Source of the DNA: Sphingobacterium composti
GTDB taxonomy: Bacteria; Bacteroidota; Bacteroidia; Sphingobacteriales; Sphingobacteriaceae
Length of the DNA: 64,000 bases
NCBI RefSeq assembly: GCF_009829075.1
Contig: NZ_WUQZ01000008.1
Span: 97,394 to 161,393 of the forward strand
Reading direction: 5' to 3'
The notes below the pieces were generated by a model. It was given only the letters and a program-made list of their open reading frames with translations. It was not told the origin of the DNA and did not search any database. A program made the position numbers and the translations under genes. Shown here piece by piece: positions 25,980 through 36,332 of the stretch; position 1 is the first letter of the stretch; the number at the start of each line of letters is the position of its first letter.

Positions 25980-27119
25980 TTACCAAGATTTTTGTTTCTT
26001 TTTACGATTGAATAGACCATTGAGACAGATGTAAAAATAATAAAAGACATCTAAGACCAATAGCCAAACTAGCAAATCTCGAACTGCTAATTTTTTATAA
26101 ATCGACGAAAAGACGATTAATTGGCAAATATAACGCAAAAAAAATACACCTAGCCCAATATACCATAGAGATGGGAAACACACTAGACAAGTGATAAGCA
26201 TAATGTAAAAAGCAAATGCCGAAATTAACTGTGTTCCTAACATACGCTGATGCGTTTTTTTATAAATCACTGAAGCTCCTGCATGACGTGCTTTCTGTTT
26301 GTAGTAACTTTTCCAAGTTTCTTTCGGTTTGGAATAAACATGTGCATCGGGATATATAGCAATTTTCACATTGTGACGCGTCGCATTTTGGTTGACAAAT
26401 AAATCATCATCGCCGGATTTGATATGCATATGTGCATTGAAACCTTTTCCTTTGAAAAATAATGACTTGAGGTAGGATAAATTACGTCCTACACCCATAT
26501 ACGCATTGCGCTTGAGTGCATAGGAGAGATAGCTCATAGCAGTATGAGCAGTTTCAAAACGTATTAGTTTATTTAGAAAACCTGATTTTTTGAAGTAAGG
26601 AGAGTAGCCTAAAACGAGTTCTGTCCCTTCTGCATATGCTCCCGCAATTTCTTTGAGCCATTGATTACTTTGTGGCTCGCAATCTGCATCCGTCATAATC
26701 AAAATCTCATTTTTTGCAGCTTTAATACCGAGAGTAAGTGCAAATTTCTTAGAATTTTTGAGGCGGATATGCTCTTTGATATCTACCACATACAGGTTGC
26801 TATACTGACGTTTGAAATCTTCTAAAATCCACTTGGTCTCGTCGGTAGAATAATCATTTACGACGATGACTTCAAAATCTGGATAGTCTTGGTTGAGAAC
26901 AGACGGTAGAAATTGTTTTAGATTTTGTTCTTCATTATGCGCACAAATAATCACCGATAGAGGAGTTGTTGTAGTGCTCTGCTGAAAGGATTTTACTTTG
27001 TGTAATGCTAACTTGCTGTATACAAAAAGTATGTAATACAATTGTATAAGCAAGAGTATGCCTAAAACAGCGTATAATACGTATGAAATTTCGATGTTTT
27101 GTAAATCAATATTCATCAT
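25980..27119 (-). CDS. Family 2 glycosyltransferase with membrane helices
   Basis: A processive-type GT2 enzyme bound to the inner membrane. One helix lies at about 12-32, and the GT-A domain includes SVIICAHNEEQNL, VIVVNDYSTDE and MTDADCEPQ (the DxD metal motif). GDDDLFVNQ and KARHAGAS follow in the acceptor region, and three more helices close the protein. The sugar and acceptor are unknown. A TAnnTTTG box is at 27127-27134, only a few bases before the start codons at 27116/27119. The gene is followed by rsmG. Confidence 0.88.
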   Translation of the reverse strand: MMNIDLQNIEISYVLYAVLGILLLIQLYYILFVYSKLALHKVKSFQQSTTTTPLSVIICAHNEEQNLKQFLPSVLNQDYPDFEVIVVNDYSTDETKWILEDFKRQYSNLYVVDIKEHIRLKNSKKFALTLGIKAAKNEILIMTDADCEPQSNQWLKEIAGAYAEGTELVLGYSPYFKKSGFLNKLIRFETAHTAMSYLSYALKRNAYMGVGRNLSYLKSLFFKGKGFNAHMHIKSGDDDLFVNQNATRHNVKIAIYPDAHVYSKPKETWKSYYKQKARHAGASVIYKKTHQRMLGTQLISAFAFYIMLITCLVCFPSLWYIGLGVFFLRYICQLIVFSSIYKKLAVRDLLVWLLVLDVFYYFYICLNGLFNRKKKQKSW

Positions 27120-27126
27120 GAAGATT

Positions 27127-27134
27127 CAAAGATA
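27127..27134 (-). promoter_or_regulatory. Promoter -7 box of the GT2 gene
   Basis: The minus strand reads TATCTTTG, an exact TAnnTTTG match. The first start codon is 8 bases downstream, so the leader is very short. Confidence 0.5.
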
Positions 27135-27218
27135 GAACGTTATTTGCTAAAAGTATCAGAAAAGCGTTAAGAAATATTAATAAAATTTAACGCATGACGT
27201 AGGGTCGGATTTTTATAG

Positions 27219-27226
27219 TATTTTTG
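27219..27226 (+). promoter_or_regulatory. Promoter -7 box of tgt
   Basis: TATTTTTG is an exact TAnnTTTG match 21 bases before the tgt ATG. Confidence 0.5.
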
Positions 27227-27246
27227 CACCTGATTTTAATACAAAT

Positions 27247-28377
27247 ATGAAATTTACGCTTAAAGCTCAAGATAAACTTTCCAGTGCACGTGCAGGGACC
27301 TTAGAGACGGCCCACGGAACAATAGAAACGCCAATTTTTATGCCTGTGGGTACGGCAGGAACTGTCAAAGCTGTACATCAACATGAATTAGTAAACGATA
27401 TTCAAGCACAAATTATTCTTGGTAATACGTATCATCTATATCTAAGACCAGGATTGGATGTATTGCAGAAAGCTGGTGGTTTGCACAAATTCAATGGTTG
27501 GGATAAGCCAATTTTGACAGATTCTGGAGGTTATCAAGTTTATTCCTTGACAGAAGTACGTAAAATTCGTGAAGAAGGTGTAACATTTCGTTCGCATGTG
27601 GATGGTTCGAAACATTTGTTTACTCCGGAAAATGTAATGGATACCCAACGTATCATTGGTGCAGATATTATTATGGCATTTGATGAGTGTACGCCATATC
27701 CTTGTGATTACAATTATGCGCGTCGTTCGTTGGATATGACGCATCGTTGGTTGAAGCGTTGTTGTGACCGTTTTGATAGCACAGAACCTTTATATGGTTA
27801 TGACCAGACATTATTCCCGATAGTTCAAGGGTCGGTTTACAAGGATTTACGCGCTAAGTCTGCTGAAGTAATAGCTTCATTTGAGCGTGAAGGAAATGCT
27901 ATTGGAGGTCTATCGGTAGGGGAGCCAGCAGAAGAAATGTATGCAATGACCGAAGTGGTTACGAACATTCTTCCAAAAGAAAAGCCTCGTTATTTGATGG
28001 GGGTAGGTACGCCAATTAACATTTTAGAAAATATTGCCTTAGGTATTGATATGTTTGACTGTGTGATGCCGACACGTAATGCTCGTAACGGTATGCTATT
28101 CACTCGTAATGGAATTATCAATATCAAAAATGAAAAGTGGAAAGATGATTTCTCACCAATCGAAGCAGAAAGTGATTTGATGATGGACCAAGTATATACA
28201 AAGGCATACTTAAGACATTTAATTCGTTCGCAAGAAATATTGGGTGCACAAATTGCTTCTTTACACAATTTGCATTTCTACTTGTGGTTGGTAAAACAAG
28301 CTCGAGAGAAAATCATTGAAGGTGCCTTCTATGTTTGGAAAGAGAAAATGGTTAAAATATTAGGTCAACGTCTGTAA
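27247..28377 (+). CDS. tgt: Queuine tRNA-ribosyltransferase (tRNA-guanine transglycosylase)
   Basis: Tgt swaps G34 for preQ1 in GUN-anticodon tRNAs. The catalytic TIM-barrel motifs are present: LTDSGGYQVYSL with Asp92, and MFDCVMPTRNARNGMLFT. The zinc site is odd. By alignment with E. coli (Cys302, Cys304, Cys307, His333), the positions here are Ser309, Leu311, Asp314 and His340, so all three cysteines are lost while the spacing is kept. I believe this is common in Bacteroidota Tgt, but I cannot check it here. Length 376 aa is normal. The LptF/G gene follows 40 bases later. Confidence 0.94.
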   Translation: MKFTLKAQDKLSSARAGTLETAHGTIETPIFMPVGTAGTVKAVHQHELVNDIQAQIILGNTYHLYLRPGLDVLQKAGGLHKFNGWDKPILTDSGGYQVYSLTEVRKIREEGVTFRSHVDGSKHLFTPENVMDTQRIIGADIIMAFDECTPYPCDYNYARRSLDMTHRWLKRCCDRFDSTEPLYGYDQTLFPIVQGSVYKDLRAKSAEVIASFEREGNAIGGLSVGEPAEEMYAMTEVVTNILPKEKPRYLMGVGTPINILENIALGIDMFDCVMPTRNARNGMLFTRNGIINIKNEKWKDDFSPIEAESDLMMDQVYTKAYLRHLIRSQEILGAQIASLHNLHFYLWLVKQAREKIIEGAFYVWKEKMVKILGQRL

Positions 28378-28417
28378 ATATTTTTAGATTTCAATATTTA
28401 CTATTTACTTTGAATCA

Positions 28418-29500
28418 ATGAATCTCATAGATCGCTATATCTTCAAGAAGTACATGACTACCTTTGTCTTTACGGTAGCCATATTTATTGTCGTTATTGT
28501 GATTTTTGATATTTCGGAGAAGTTGGATGACTTTCTGAAAAATAAAGCTTCATTTGTCGATGTGTTATTCCAATACTATGCGTTAGGTTCAGTTCCATTT
28601 TTCCTCAATATGTTGACTCCGCTCATCAACTTTATTGCGGTAATCTTTTTTACATCCAAGATGGCGGATCAGACCGAGATAGTTCCTATTCTAAATGGAG
28701 GGATGAGTTTCAACAGGATGCTTAGACCATACATCTATGGTGCTGCTATAATATTTGGATTTACGCTAGTTTCTAATCTCTGGATTCTACCGGCAACCAA
28801 TCGCATCAAGGTGAATTTTGAAAATGTATATGTCAAACCGCATAAGGTAAGTACGAATACGACGTCTACGCACATGCAAATTGACAGTAATACGTATGTT
28901 TTTATTGAAAATTTTGATACCAAAACATCTATAGGTTATAATTTTGTTTTAGAAAAGTTTGATGGAATCGAAATGACAGAAAAGCTCATGGCAGATCGGG
29001 TAGTTTGGGATTCAACGTTGAGTAAATGGCGGATCGAAAATTATACCAATCGTATCATCACTGGGTTGCAAGAAAAGATGGAAAAGGGGGATAGACGTGA
29101 TACAACATTAGATATGCTACCTCGAGATTTTGAAATTTACGAAAATGCTTTTACCGCGATGACGACGAAAGAGTTGAACGAACGGATTGAGAAAGAGGAA
29201 ACGAGAGGTACAGGATTAATGACGGATATGTTGTTAGAGAAATACAAACGTTGGATTAATCCATTTGCAGCTTTCATATTGACATTGATGGGCGTTGCTT
29301 TGTCATCCAAAAAGGTGCGTGGCGGTATTGGTTTAAGTTTGGGGATTGGGATTGGGTTGAGTTTTACTTTCTTAGTTCTAAATCAATTTACAACAATGTT
29401 CGCTTTGAAAGGTGGTTTTCCACCATTACTAGCGGTACTTACTCCAAGCATTATATTTTTAGTTTTAACAATTATTCTGCTCAAAAAAGCTCCAAAATAA
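28418..29500 (+). CDS. LptF/LptG family permease
   Basis: One of the two membrane subunits of the LPS exporter, working with the LptB ATPase. The N-terminal block LIDRYIFKKYMTTFVFTVAIFIVVIVIF is the YjgP/YjgQ signature. There are six membrane segments in two groups, with an extracytoplasmic domain at about 130-250 between them. At 360 aa it suits the family. The partner permease is not in the window, but an lptB gene lies near 54.5 kb. Whether this is LptF or LptG cannot be decided. It is followed by the EamA exporter after 7 bases. Confidence 0.92.
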   Translation: MNLIDRYIFKKYMTTFVFTVAIFIVVIVIFDISEKLDDFLKNKASFVDVLFQYYALGSVPFFLNMLTPLINFIAVIFFTSKMADQTEIVPILNGGMSFNRMLRPYIYGAAIIFGFTLVSNLWILPATNRIKVNFENVYVKPHKVSTNTTSTHMQIDSNTYVFIENFDTKTSIGYNFVLEKFDGIEMTEKLMADRVVWDSTLSKWRIENYTNRIITGLQEKMEKGDRRDTTLDMLPRDFEIYENAFTAMTTKELNERIEKEETRGTGLMTDMLLEKYKRWINPFAAFILTLMGVALSSKKVRGGIGLSLGIGIGLSFTFLVLNQFTTMFALKGGFPPLLAVLTPSIIFLVLTIILLKKAPK

Positions 29501-29507
29501 TTTATCT

Positions 29508-30401
29508 ATGAATTTTTTCACGCGCAATCGTAATTTGTTTATTTTACATTTTACGGTGCTTATCTGGGGATTTACGGGTGTCCTCGGATCTTTAATTTCT
29601 ACTCCAGCACTACAGCTTGTATGGTACCGTGTGTTGATTGCTGCGCTAACACTTATTGGCTACCATTTTATTATTCGGAAAGAAATGGTCGTGCCAACGA
29701 AGGATATCCTAAAATTTATGGGGGTAGGTTTGTTAGTAGGTTTGCATTGGGTTTTATTTTTTCAGGCAATTAAGGTGTCAACGGTATCTGTAACGTTAGT
29801 GACTCTGTCTTCATTGACTTTATTTACTTCAATTTTAGAGCCGTTGTTCTATAGACGTAAATTATCTATTGGGGATATTATCGTAGGCGTTGTTATTATT
29901 TTTGGAATCTATCTTATTTTTAAATTCGAGTTTCAATATTGGCTAGGCATATCATTAGGGCTCGGTGCAGCATTATGTGCGAGTGTTTTTTCTATTTTGA
30001 ATGGTAAAATGGTGCAAAAAACGAGCCCAAGTATTATTACACAATACGAAATGATAGGTGCCTTTATAGGCTTGTCAATAGTTTTGTTGGTCACAGGGCA
30101 ATTTGATAATCATATGATATTGTCGAGTACCGACTTTTTTTACTTGTTTCTTTTAGGAAGTGTATGTACTGCTTTAGCGTATGTCTTAGGTGTTGCCGTG
30201 ATGAAAGAGCTGACTGCCTTCACAGTTGCTTTAGTGACTAATCTAGAGCCAGTATATGGAATTGTACTAGCTTTTTTCTTTATAGGGAGTACAGAAAAAA
30301 TGAGTGTAGGTTTTTATGCGGGAGCTATAATAATATTAAGTGCTGTTTTTGTTTATCCAACACTAAAAACTAAAATTCAAAATTTTAGAGCGACAGTATA
30401 A
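29508..30401 (+). CDS. DMT/EamA family transporter
   Basis: A ten-helix drug/metabolite exporter made of two EamA repeats of about five helices each. The first contains VLIWGFTGVLGSLIS and the second LGLGAALCASVFSILNGKMV and PVYGIVLAFFF. At 297 aa it has the usual DMT length. The ATG is 7 bases after the LptF/G stop. Its TAA overlaps the left arm of the following hairpin by two bases. The substrate is unknown. Confidence 0.9.
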   Translation: MNFFTRNRNLFILHFTVLIWGFTGVLGSLISTPALQLVWYRVLIAALTLIGYHFIIRKEMVVPTKDILKFMGVGLLVGLHWVLFFQAIKVSTVSVTLVTLSSLTLFTSILEPLFYRRKLSIGDIIVGVVIIFGIYLIFKFEFQYWLGISLGLGAALCASVFSILNGKMVQKTSPSIITQYEMIGAFIGLSIVLLVTGQFDNHMILSSTDFFYLFLLGSVCTALAYVLGVAVMKELTAFTVALVTNLEPVYGIVLAFFFIGSTEKMSVGFYAGAIIILSAVFVYPTLKTKIQNFRATV

Positions 30402-30438
30402 ATAGAAGAGTCAAACTTTAAGTTTGACTCTTCTATTT
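30400..30438. terminator. Perfect 19-bp inverted repeat shared by two convergent genes
   Basis: AAATAGAAGAGTCAAACTT (30400-30418) is followed by one T and its exact complement (30420-30438). The stem acts both ways. It contains the last bases of the EamA stop on the plus strand and the whole mnhG stop (30433-30435) on the minus strand. Confidence 0.85.
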
Positions 30439-30873
30439 AGTTTCTTCTTCCGTATCGGCAATCTGGTCTGGTTCATCGCCGCAAATTTCTGCCATATTAA
30501 TTTGCTTCTCATTTTTCAGCTCGTGCGTTTCTTTATCATACATGCCATTCAATTCATCGATTATAGTTCCCTTCCACAGTGGTGTGCCTGTAAAATATGC
30601 TGCACGACCTATCATGTGTGCTGCAATAGGCGAAGTGATAATTAAGAAGAATGTTATGGCAATGGCTTTTGTACTCACTGAGATATCGGGGAAAATAATA
30701 GCCGCGCATAATAATAGTAAACCTACTCCCAAAGTTGCTGCCTTGACCGTAACAGATAGGCGTAAATAAAAGTCAGGCATTCGCAAAATTCCTAACGAAG
30801 CAAAAAATATAGATAAGGCACCTATTGTGCTCAAAATTCCAATTAAAATATCAATCATCTTCTCTTTTTTCAA
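30433..30873 (-). CDS. mnhG: Mrp/Mnh Na+/H+ antiporter subunit G
   Basis: Small three-helix subunit of the multi-subunit cation antiporter. The monovalent cation/H+ antiporter G block GALSIFFASLGILRMPDFYLRLSVTVKAATLG is present at about 17-50. It is longer at the C-terminus than many (146 aa), ending in a hydrophilic tail rich in Glu and Asp. Its start overlaps mnhF by 23 bases. It is the last gene of the operon. Confidence 0.92.
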   Translation of the reverse strand: MKKEKMIDILIGILSTIGALSIFFASLGILRMPDFYLRLSVTVKAATLGVGLLLLCAAIIFPDISVSTKAIAITFFLIITSPIAAHMIGRAAYFTGTPLWKGTIIDELNGMYDKETHELKNEKQINMAEICGDEPDQIADTEEETK

Positions 30874-31123
30874 TGTAAAACGAAAAGGCCACTGTGCCTA
30901 GAAAGGCAATTAGGGCCAACATGATGGCAACATCCAACAGTACAATTTGATTAGATCGAATCGTGAAAATAGTGATGATACCTATACCTATAGTAATTAT
31001 CAAATCCAATGCGACAACACGATCTACAACCTTAGGTCCTTTGATTAAGCGTATAAAAACCAAGATCACCGATATTGTCAATATGGGTAGTATAAAGTAA
31101 TCGAAATATGCTTCTAAAGTCAT
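30851..31123 (-). CDS. mnhF: Mrp/Mnh Na+/H+ antiporter subunit F
   Basis: A 90-residue, three-helix protein with the MnhF motif RLIKGPKVVDRVVALDLI at about 24-41. It overlaps mnhE by 4 bases (ATGA type) and mnhG by 23 bases, so translation is likely coupled. Confidence 0.93.
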   Translation of the reverse strand: MTLEAYFDYFILPILTISVILVFIRLIKGPKVVDRVVALDLIITIGIGIITIFTIRSNQIVLLDVAIMLALIAFLGTVAFSFYIEKREDD

Positions 31124-31596
31124 CGTATAGCCTCCAATAATCTGCGTTCAAGCCCTGTTTTCATATCATTCACAAATTTCTCTGGATTATTCAAATACAT
31201 CACATGGATGTACATTGTCCTTTTATCCTCACTGATATCAACAATTAAAGTTCCTGGTGTCAAAGATATCATCGTAGACAACAAATTGATTTCAGTATCT
31301 GTTTGCGCTGTCAAGGGGAATTTTACAATCCCTGGTTTCATGAAATACTTTGGTGTCATTACATCGTAAGCAACTTGAACATTTGCTTTGATCATTTCCC
31401 AAATAAAATAGAATACAAAGCTAATAATACGTGGTACCTTATAGAAATAACTTCTATCTCCATCTGTACGGTTCATGATCCATAGAATCCCAAATCCCAG
31501 CATAAAACCAAATACAAAATTGGTATAATACATGGAACCTGTGAGTGCTACCCAAATGAACGATAGCAGTAAGTTCATCAAAAACTGTTTAATCAT
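31120..31596 (-). CDS. mnhE: Mrp/Mnh Na+/H+ antiporter subunit E
   Basis: A 158-residue membrane protein with two to three N-terminal helices and a cytoplasmic end. The family block MISLTPGTLIVDISEDKRTMYIHVM is clear at about 109-133. It lies 4 bases after mnhD and overlaps mnhF. Confidence 0.93.
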   Translation of the reverse strand: MIKQFLMNLLLSFIWVALTGSMYYTNFVFGFMLGFGILWIMNRTDGDRSYFYKVPRIISFVFYFIWEMIKANVQVAYDVMTPKYFMKPGIVKFPLTAQTDTEINLLSTMISLTPGTLIVDISEDKRTMYIHVMYLNNPEKFVNDMKTGLERRLLEAIR

Positions 31597-31600
31597 ACTA

Positions 31601-33109
31601 CTAATTTTGTTTTCCTAGTACAGCCTCTACATATGCTGAGGTATCCACTAATTGATCCGAAATTTTATCTACTAATTGTACTATAGCTTCAGCATTTAAT
31701 CCTAAATAAATTGTTATTGCCCCTAATAATCCTATGGGTAATACCAATAATATTTTTCTTGCTAGAGGCATTGGCTCAAACTTATCTTCAATTTCAGTAC
31801 CTGCCGGAATATTTTTCCAAAAAACTTCTGACCACATTCTTGCGATGACAAATAAAGTCACAAAACTTCCCAACACTAATGCGGCAATAAAAGCATATTG
31901 TTCTAAGTTAAACGCTTCTTTGAATAAAAGTATTTTGGGCCAAAAACCAGATAGTGGTGGAATACCTACTAACGAGAATAATATTAAGGCGATTAACAAT
32001 GAAATCTTTGGATATTGTGCATAGATTCCTCCTAGGGATTTCATATCCATTGTGCCTCGCATCTGACGGATCAGGCCAGCAATTAAAAACATGTTGGTCT
32101 TGACAAGAATGTCATGAAATAAATAAAATATTGTTCCCATCAAAGCTACTTTCGTAAACATTCCAATACCACCAAGCATAAAGCCAATATGACAAACGAT
32201 TAAGTACGAAAACAATCGTCGGATATTAAGTTTTATCAATGCACCCAAACTACCTGTGATAATGGTTAATACAGCCAAAATCATCAACAGATTACGTGTG
32301 AATTCATCAGGTATGAATATTAAACTGAAAACGCGAAGCATCGCATAAATTCCGACTTTCGTCAATAAACCTCCAAATGTAGCAGCAACTGCCGAAGGTG
32401 GGGTGTGATAGGATGAAGGAAGCCAATAATATAATGGAAATACAGCCGATTTGATACCAAATCCTATTAAAAAGAAAGTAGAAGTTATTCCAACTAAAAA
32501 TTGATTGTCGACCATTTTGATCTTTTGGGAAAGGTCTGCCATATTCAATGATCCAGTCATTCCATACAGAATACCTATTCCTGTTAAGAAAAATGTGGAA
32601 GCTAATATGTTGATTGCCATATATTTAACAGCGCCTTCTAATTGGGTTTTTCGACCTCCTAGTGTCATCAATACGAATGAGGAAATAATAATTACCTCAA
32701 ACCAAACATATAGATTAAATATATCACCTGTCAAAAAAGCGCCATTTAAGCCCATTACCAAGAAATGGAAAATAGGAAAATAGCCATAGAGCATCCGCTG
32801 TCTATTGATTCCAGTAGAAGAAAACAGTGATACCGCTAACCCTGCAATGGATGTAATTAATACCAATGTACTACTCAATAAATCGGCTACAAATACAATT
32901 CCAAATGGGGCATCCCAATTTGATGTATTTAAAGTTAGTATACCTTGATCGTAGACTTTTGTAAGTAAGCGTATTGCCACTAAAACACCCAGAAACGAGC
33001 CAATTCCACTTATAAAACGTTGCGTGACAGTTTTTCGCCAAGCAATTAATTGCAATATGGCGGTGAATAAATGTATAAATACCGGACCTAAAATGTGGTT
33101 ATCAATCAT
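31601..33109 (-). CDS. mnhD: Mrp/Mnh Na+/H+ antiporter subunit D
   Basis: A 502-residue protein with about 14 helices, homologous to the NuoL/M/N subunits of complex I. The proton_antipo_M core contains FEVIIISSFVLMTLGG with the conserved membrane Glu and the IKSAVFPLYYWLPSSYHTPPSAVAA segment with its membrane Lys. Its ATG overlaps the mnhC stop by 4 bases. Confidence 0.95.
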   Translation of the reverse strand: MIDNHILGPVFIHLFTAILQLIAWRKTVTQRFISGIGSFLGVLVAIRLLTKVYDQGILTLNTSNWDAPFGIVFVADLLSSTLVLITSIAGLAVSLFSSTGINRQRMLYGYFPIFHFLVMGLNGAFLTGDIFNLYVWFEVIIISSFVLMTLGGRKTQLEGAVKYMAINILASTFFLTGIGILYGMTGSLNMADLSQKIKMVDNQFLVGITSTFFLIGFGIKSAVFPLYYWLPSSYHTPPSAVAATFGGLLTKVGIYAMLRVFSLIFIPDEFTRNLLMILAVLTIITGSLGALIKLNIRRLFSYLIVCHIGFMLGGIGMFTKVALMGTIFYLFHDILVKTNMFLIAGLIRQMRGTMDMKSLGGIYAQYPKISLLIALILFSLVGIPPLSGFWPKILLFKEAFNLEQYAFIAALVLGSFVTLFVIARMWSEVFWKNIPAGTEIEDKFEPMPLARKILLVLPIGLLGAITIYLGLNAEAIVQLVDKISDQLVDTSAYVEAVLGKQN

Positions 33110-33462
33110 ATATCTTCCTCCTCCGGTGTATTTAAATCATCCAAATCATCTGAATCAACCAATGCGTATACTCTTTTTAGTAATACAATAGCAAATGCCG
33201 TTAAAGCGAAACTAATTACAATCGCCGTAAGAATTAAGGCTTGTGGAATCGGATCAGCATAATTGTCTTGAAACATTTTGGCTGCTTCATCAATTACAGG
33301 AGGCTTTCCTTTGGTAATTCCACCCAATAAAAAGATGAGGATATTTGCTCCTGTGCCTAAAAACATAATTCCTAACAAGAGTTTTACCATACTTCTTCGC
33401 AGAATAAGGTATACCCCAGCAGAATACAATAATCCAATTAATATTATAAGTAATAACTCCAT
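33106..33462 (-). CDS. mnhC: Mrp/Mnh Na+/H+ antiporter subunit C
   Basis: A 118-residue, three-helix protein related to NuoK (LLGIMFLGTGANILIFLLGG and IPQALILTAIVISFALTAFAI). A charged Asp/Glu-rich tail closes it. It overlaps mnhB by one base and mnhD by four. Confidence 0.94.
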   Translation of the reverse strand: MELLLIILIGLLYSAGVYLILRRSMVKLLLGIMFLGTGANILIFLLGGITKGKPPVIDEAAKMFQDNYADPIPQALILTAIVISFALTAFAIVLLKRVYALVDSDDLDDLNTPEEEDI

Positions 33463-33887
33463 TAATTTTTCTCTTCTAAATTATTGAGGGCAATGGTAAA
33501 TAAAATCGTCAAGACCACACCAATAACAACTAAATACACTCCTAGATCAAAAAATAAAGATGATCCAATCATTCCTATAAAAGGAATTGGTTCTTCAAAC
33601 CATAATCCTGTCATAGGTGGATAACCTATTAATAAGGGAACGGTAACGCTGAGTGCCGATGTGCCCAAACCTATTGGAATCAAGGATAAAGGTTTCCTTT
33701 TTAAAATTTTCATTGTCGCCTCCGTACCATTTGCAAAACTATGGAGCACGAATGCAATAGATGCAACTAGTCCCCCCACGAATCCTCCACCAGGATAATA
33801 GTGTCCACGCAACAATAAGAATACGGAGAATAATAGTAAAATCGGAAGCAAATATTTTGTTGCAGATTGTAAAATAGGACTTTTCAT
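33462..33887 (-). CDS. mnhB: Mrp/Mnh Na+/H+ antiporter subunit B
   Basis: A 141-residue protein with four helices and the MnhB block [19 protein letters not shown] at about 24-42. It follows mnhA by one base. Confidence 0.94.
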   Translation of the reverse strand: MKSPILQSATKYLLPILLLFSVFLLLRGHYYPGGGFVGGLVASIAFVLHSFANGTEATMKILKRKPLSLIPIGLGTSALSVTVPLLIGYPPMTGLWFEEPIPFIGMIGSSLFFDLGVYLVVIGVVLTILFTIALNNLEEKN

Positions 33888-33888
33888 G

Positions 33889-36204
33889 TTATTCTTTCTC
33901 CGTAGATTTTAAACGTAAACGAATCAAACTATATACCCCAATAGCAGCAATACTCAATACAACAGTCTCGAACATCGTATCAATTCCTCTAAAATCTACT
34001 AAAATTACATTGACTACATTTTTGCCTTTTGCCAATAGGTAAGCATTTTCTCCATAAAAATTTGATATTTCAGCCGAAATAGGTTCTGACCAAACTTTCA
34101 ATGCTACTAGGGATAGAATAATACCAAAGCCTGCCGCTACAATAGCGTCTCTGACTAATATTGCTTTACTTGTTAAATTGATAAATGGAGGCAGTTTGTA
34201 TAAAACCAATACAAAAAGTACGGTACTCAATGTATCAATCGTAAATTGCGTCATCGCTAAATCTGGAGCACTGTAGATCACAAAAATCAAACAGATACAA
34301 TAGCCTATAACACTCATCGCTACGACTGCTGTTAATCGGGATGGTGTGGTAACTACAATGTAAACTGCTCCGATTAAAATGACCACAATAGCTATCTCAT
34401 ACCAATCTGGGTAAGTCAATGTCCAAATATCTAATTTAATTGGTCCGCTTAACCACAATCTATAGGCTATTAAAGCCTCCGCAAATAGGATAATTTTTAA
34501 ATGATAAGATCTCAAATAACCATCGTGGAAAAGGTTAGTAAACCATTCTGAAAATCTCAGAATATCATTGGCATAGCCGGTGATAATACGTTGAGGAGAA
34601 ATATTGTTTAATTTTTCCACTGCTTGCAACTTAGAAAGACTTGGTTTGTTGACAAAATAGACCATTGTTCCAAGCGCTAGGGTAATAAGACTGAGGATTA
34701 ATACTGTATTGAATCCATGCCAAACTTTTAAGTAGGATTCAGTGTCCTGTCCCCAAATGGTATTTGCTGCAGCTGTTGTGAGATATTCACCTGCTATTGC
34801 TGGTAATATACCAAAGAAAACTCCAAGTAATGCTAACAATAGTGGAGGAATCCACATTGATTTGTATGGCAAATGAACTTTTTCAAATTGTTGAGGAAGA
34901 TTACCAACAAAAGGTTTTATACCAGCCATAAAACCAGCTGCAACCAAGCCAATATTTGTCGCTACAGCTAGACCTGTTATAATCCAAACCCATTCTGGTA
35001 GACTGTATTGTAGAGTCGCTTCGTAAATTAAATCTTTACCAATAAAGCCAAATGTTATAAAAGGTAATCCTGCACTTGATAGCGCTGCTAAAATACCAGC
35101 CAAAGCAACTGGACCTAATACTTTTCTTAGTCCCGAAAGTACTGTAATATCTCTTGTATGTGTTTCGTGGTCAACAATACCCGTCACCATGAATAATGTT
35201 GCTTTATAAAGGGCATGAGCTAATATGAAAACCGATACAGCAACCATAGCTTCTATTGTCCCTAATCCTAGCAAAAATGTAAGTACACCTAACGCAGAGA
35301 TAGTTGAATAAGCTAAGATAGCTTTCATGTCAATACGAAACAGCGAATGTATCGCTGCGTAAAGCATGGTAATACCACCGACCACGATTAATGTGGTATT
35401 CCAATAGAAATGGTCGCCTAGAATAGGTGTAAATCGCGCGAGAATAAATATACCCGCTTTTACCATCGTCGCTGAATGCAAATAAGCGGATACAGGAGTA
35501 GGAGCTTTCATCGCTCCAGGCAACCAAAAATGAAATGGAAATTGTGCAGACTTTGTAAATGCACCCACAAATAGTAATCCGATAATTAATGGATATAGCT
35601 GATGATTTAATAATATTTCACGATGGTCAATAAGTTCTGATATTGTATAAGTTCCAGCAATATTTCCCATCAGAACTAGCGCTAACAATAAGAAGAATCC
35701 ACCCATACCTGTGATTCCCAAAGCGGTTAATGCACTTTTTCTTGAATCTGCATTGTCGTTATTAAATCCAATTAGGAAAAATGAACTTATACTTGTTAAT
35801 TCCCAAAAAACAAATAACAATAGGATATTATCTGATAGGACAACACCTAACATCGCCGACATAAATAACATCAAATAGCCAAAGAATCTGTCAAAATACG
35901 GGTGTCCTTTTAGGTACGCTCTGCCATAAAAGAATATACAGGAACCAATTCCTGTTATTAATAAGGCGAAAAGTAATGAGAGACCATCTAAGTTAAAATC
36001 AAAATTTACTCCTAAGCTGGGCACCCAATCTATATGTTGTACCAATGTACTTCCACTAGTTAATACGGGGATTTTGGAAACAAAATATAGAAACAACAGG
36101 GTAGGAAGTATGGGGAGTAAAATACTCCATTTGGCTTTAAATTGCCTTCCAAAAAAAACTAAAACAATTGAAAATATTAATCCTGATAATACTGTTAATA
36201 GCAT
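33889..36204 (-). CDS. mnhA: Mrp/Mnh Na+/H+ antiporter subunit A
   Basis: The large 771-residue subunit with about 20 helices. The NuoL-like core includes [19 protein letters not shown] with membrane Glu, and [37 protein letters not shown]. The C-terminal third is the extra domain of MrpA, with [23 protein letters not shown]. The seven-gene order A-B-C-D-E-F-G is the group 1 arrangement. The complex uses the proton-motive force to expel Na+ and keep the cytoplasm neutral at high pH. No exact -7 box was found upstream. Confidence 0.95.
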   Translation of the reverse strand: MLLTVLSGLIFSIVLVFFGRQFKAKWSILLPILPTLLFLYFVSKIPVLTSGSTLVQHIDWVPSLGVNFDFNLDGLSLLFALLITGIGSCIFFYGRAYLKGHPYFDRFFGYLMLFMSAMLGVVLSDNILLLFVFWELTSISSFFLIGFNNDNADSRKSALTALGITGMGGFFLLLALVLMGNIAGTYTISELIDHREILLNHQLYPLIIGLLFVGAFTKSAQFPFHFWLPGAMKAPTPVSAYLHSATMVKAGIFILARFTPILGDHFYWNTTLIVVGGITMLYAAIHSLFRIDMKAILAYSTISALGVLTFLLGLGTIEAMVAVSVFILAHALYKATLFMVTGIVDHETHTRDITVLSGLRKVLGPVALAGILAALSSAGLPFITFGFIGKDLIYEATLQYSLPEWVWIITGLAVATNIGLVAAGFMAGIKPFVGNLPQQFEKVHLPYKSMWIPPLLLALLGVFFGILPAIAGEYLTTAAANTIWGQDTESYLKVWHGFNTVLILSLITLALGTMVYFVNKPSLSKLQAVEKLNNISPQRIITGYANDILRFSEWFTNLFHDGYLRSYHLKIILFAEALIAYRLWLSGPIKLDIWTLTYPDWYEIAIVVILIGAVYIVVTTPSRLTAVVAMSVIGYCICLIFVIYSAPDLAMTQFTIDTLSTVLFVLVLYKLPPFINLTSKAILVRDAIVAAGFGIILSLVALKVWSEPISAEISNFYGENAYLLAKGKNVVNVILVDFRGIDTMFETVVLSIAAIGVYSLIRLRLKSTEKE

Positions 36205-36332
36205 TTACAATTTATTATGGATTTACGAATTCCATAAAAATAGTAAAATTGCGTGGTTTTTATAGCACTAAATATCCTATTTTGGACTTTATTACGTAGA
36301 TTTATTGTGAAATCTATAAAAACCTATGAATT

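Noticed and set aside
30433..36204. Complex I operon, since mnhA and mnhD resemble Nuo subunits
   Set aside because: The A-to-G order with MnhE, MnhF and MnhG and the lack of Nuo peripheral subunits identify Mrp/Mnh.
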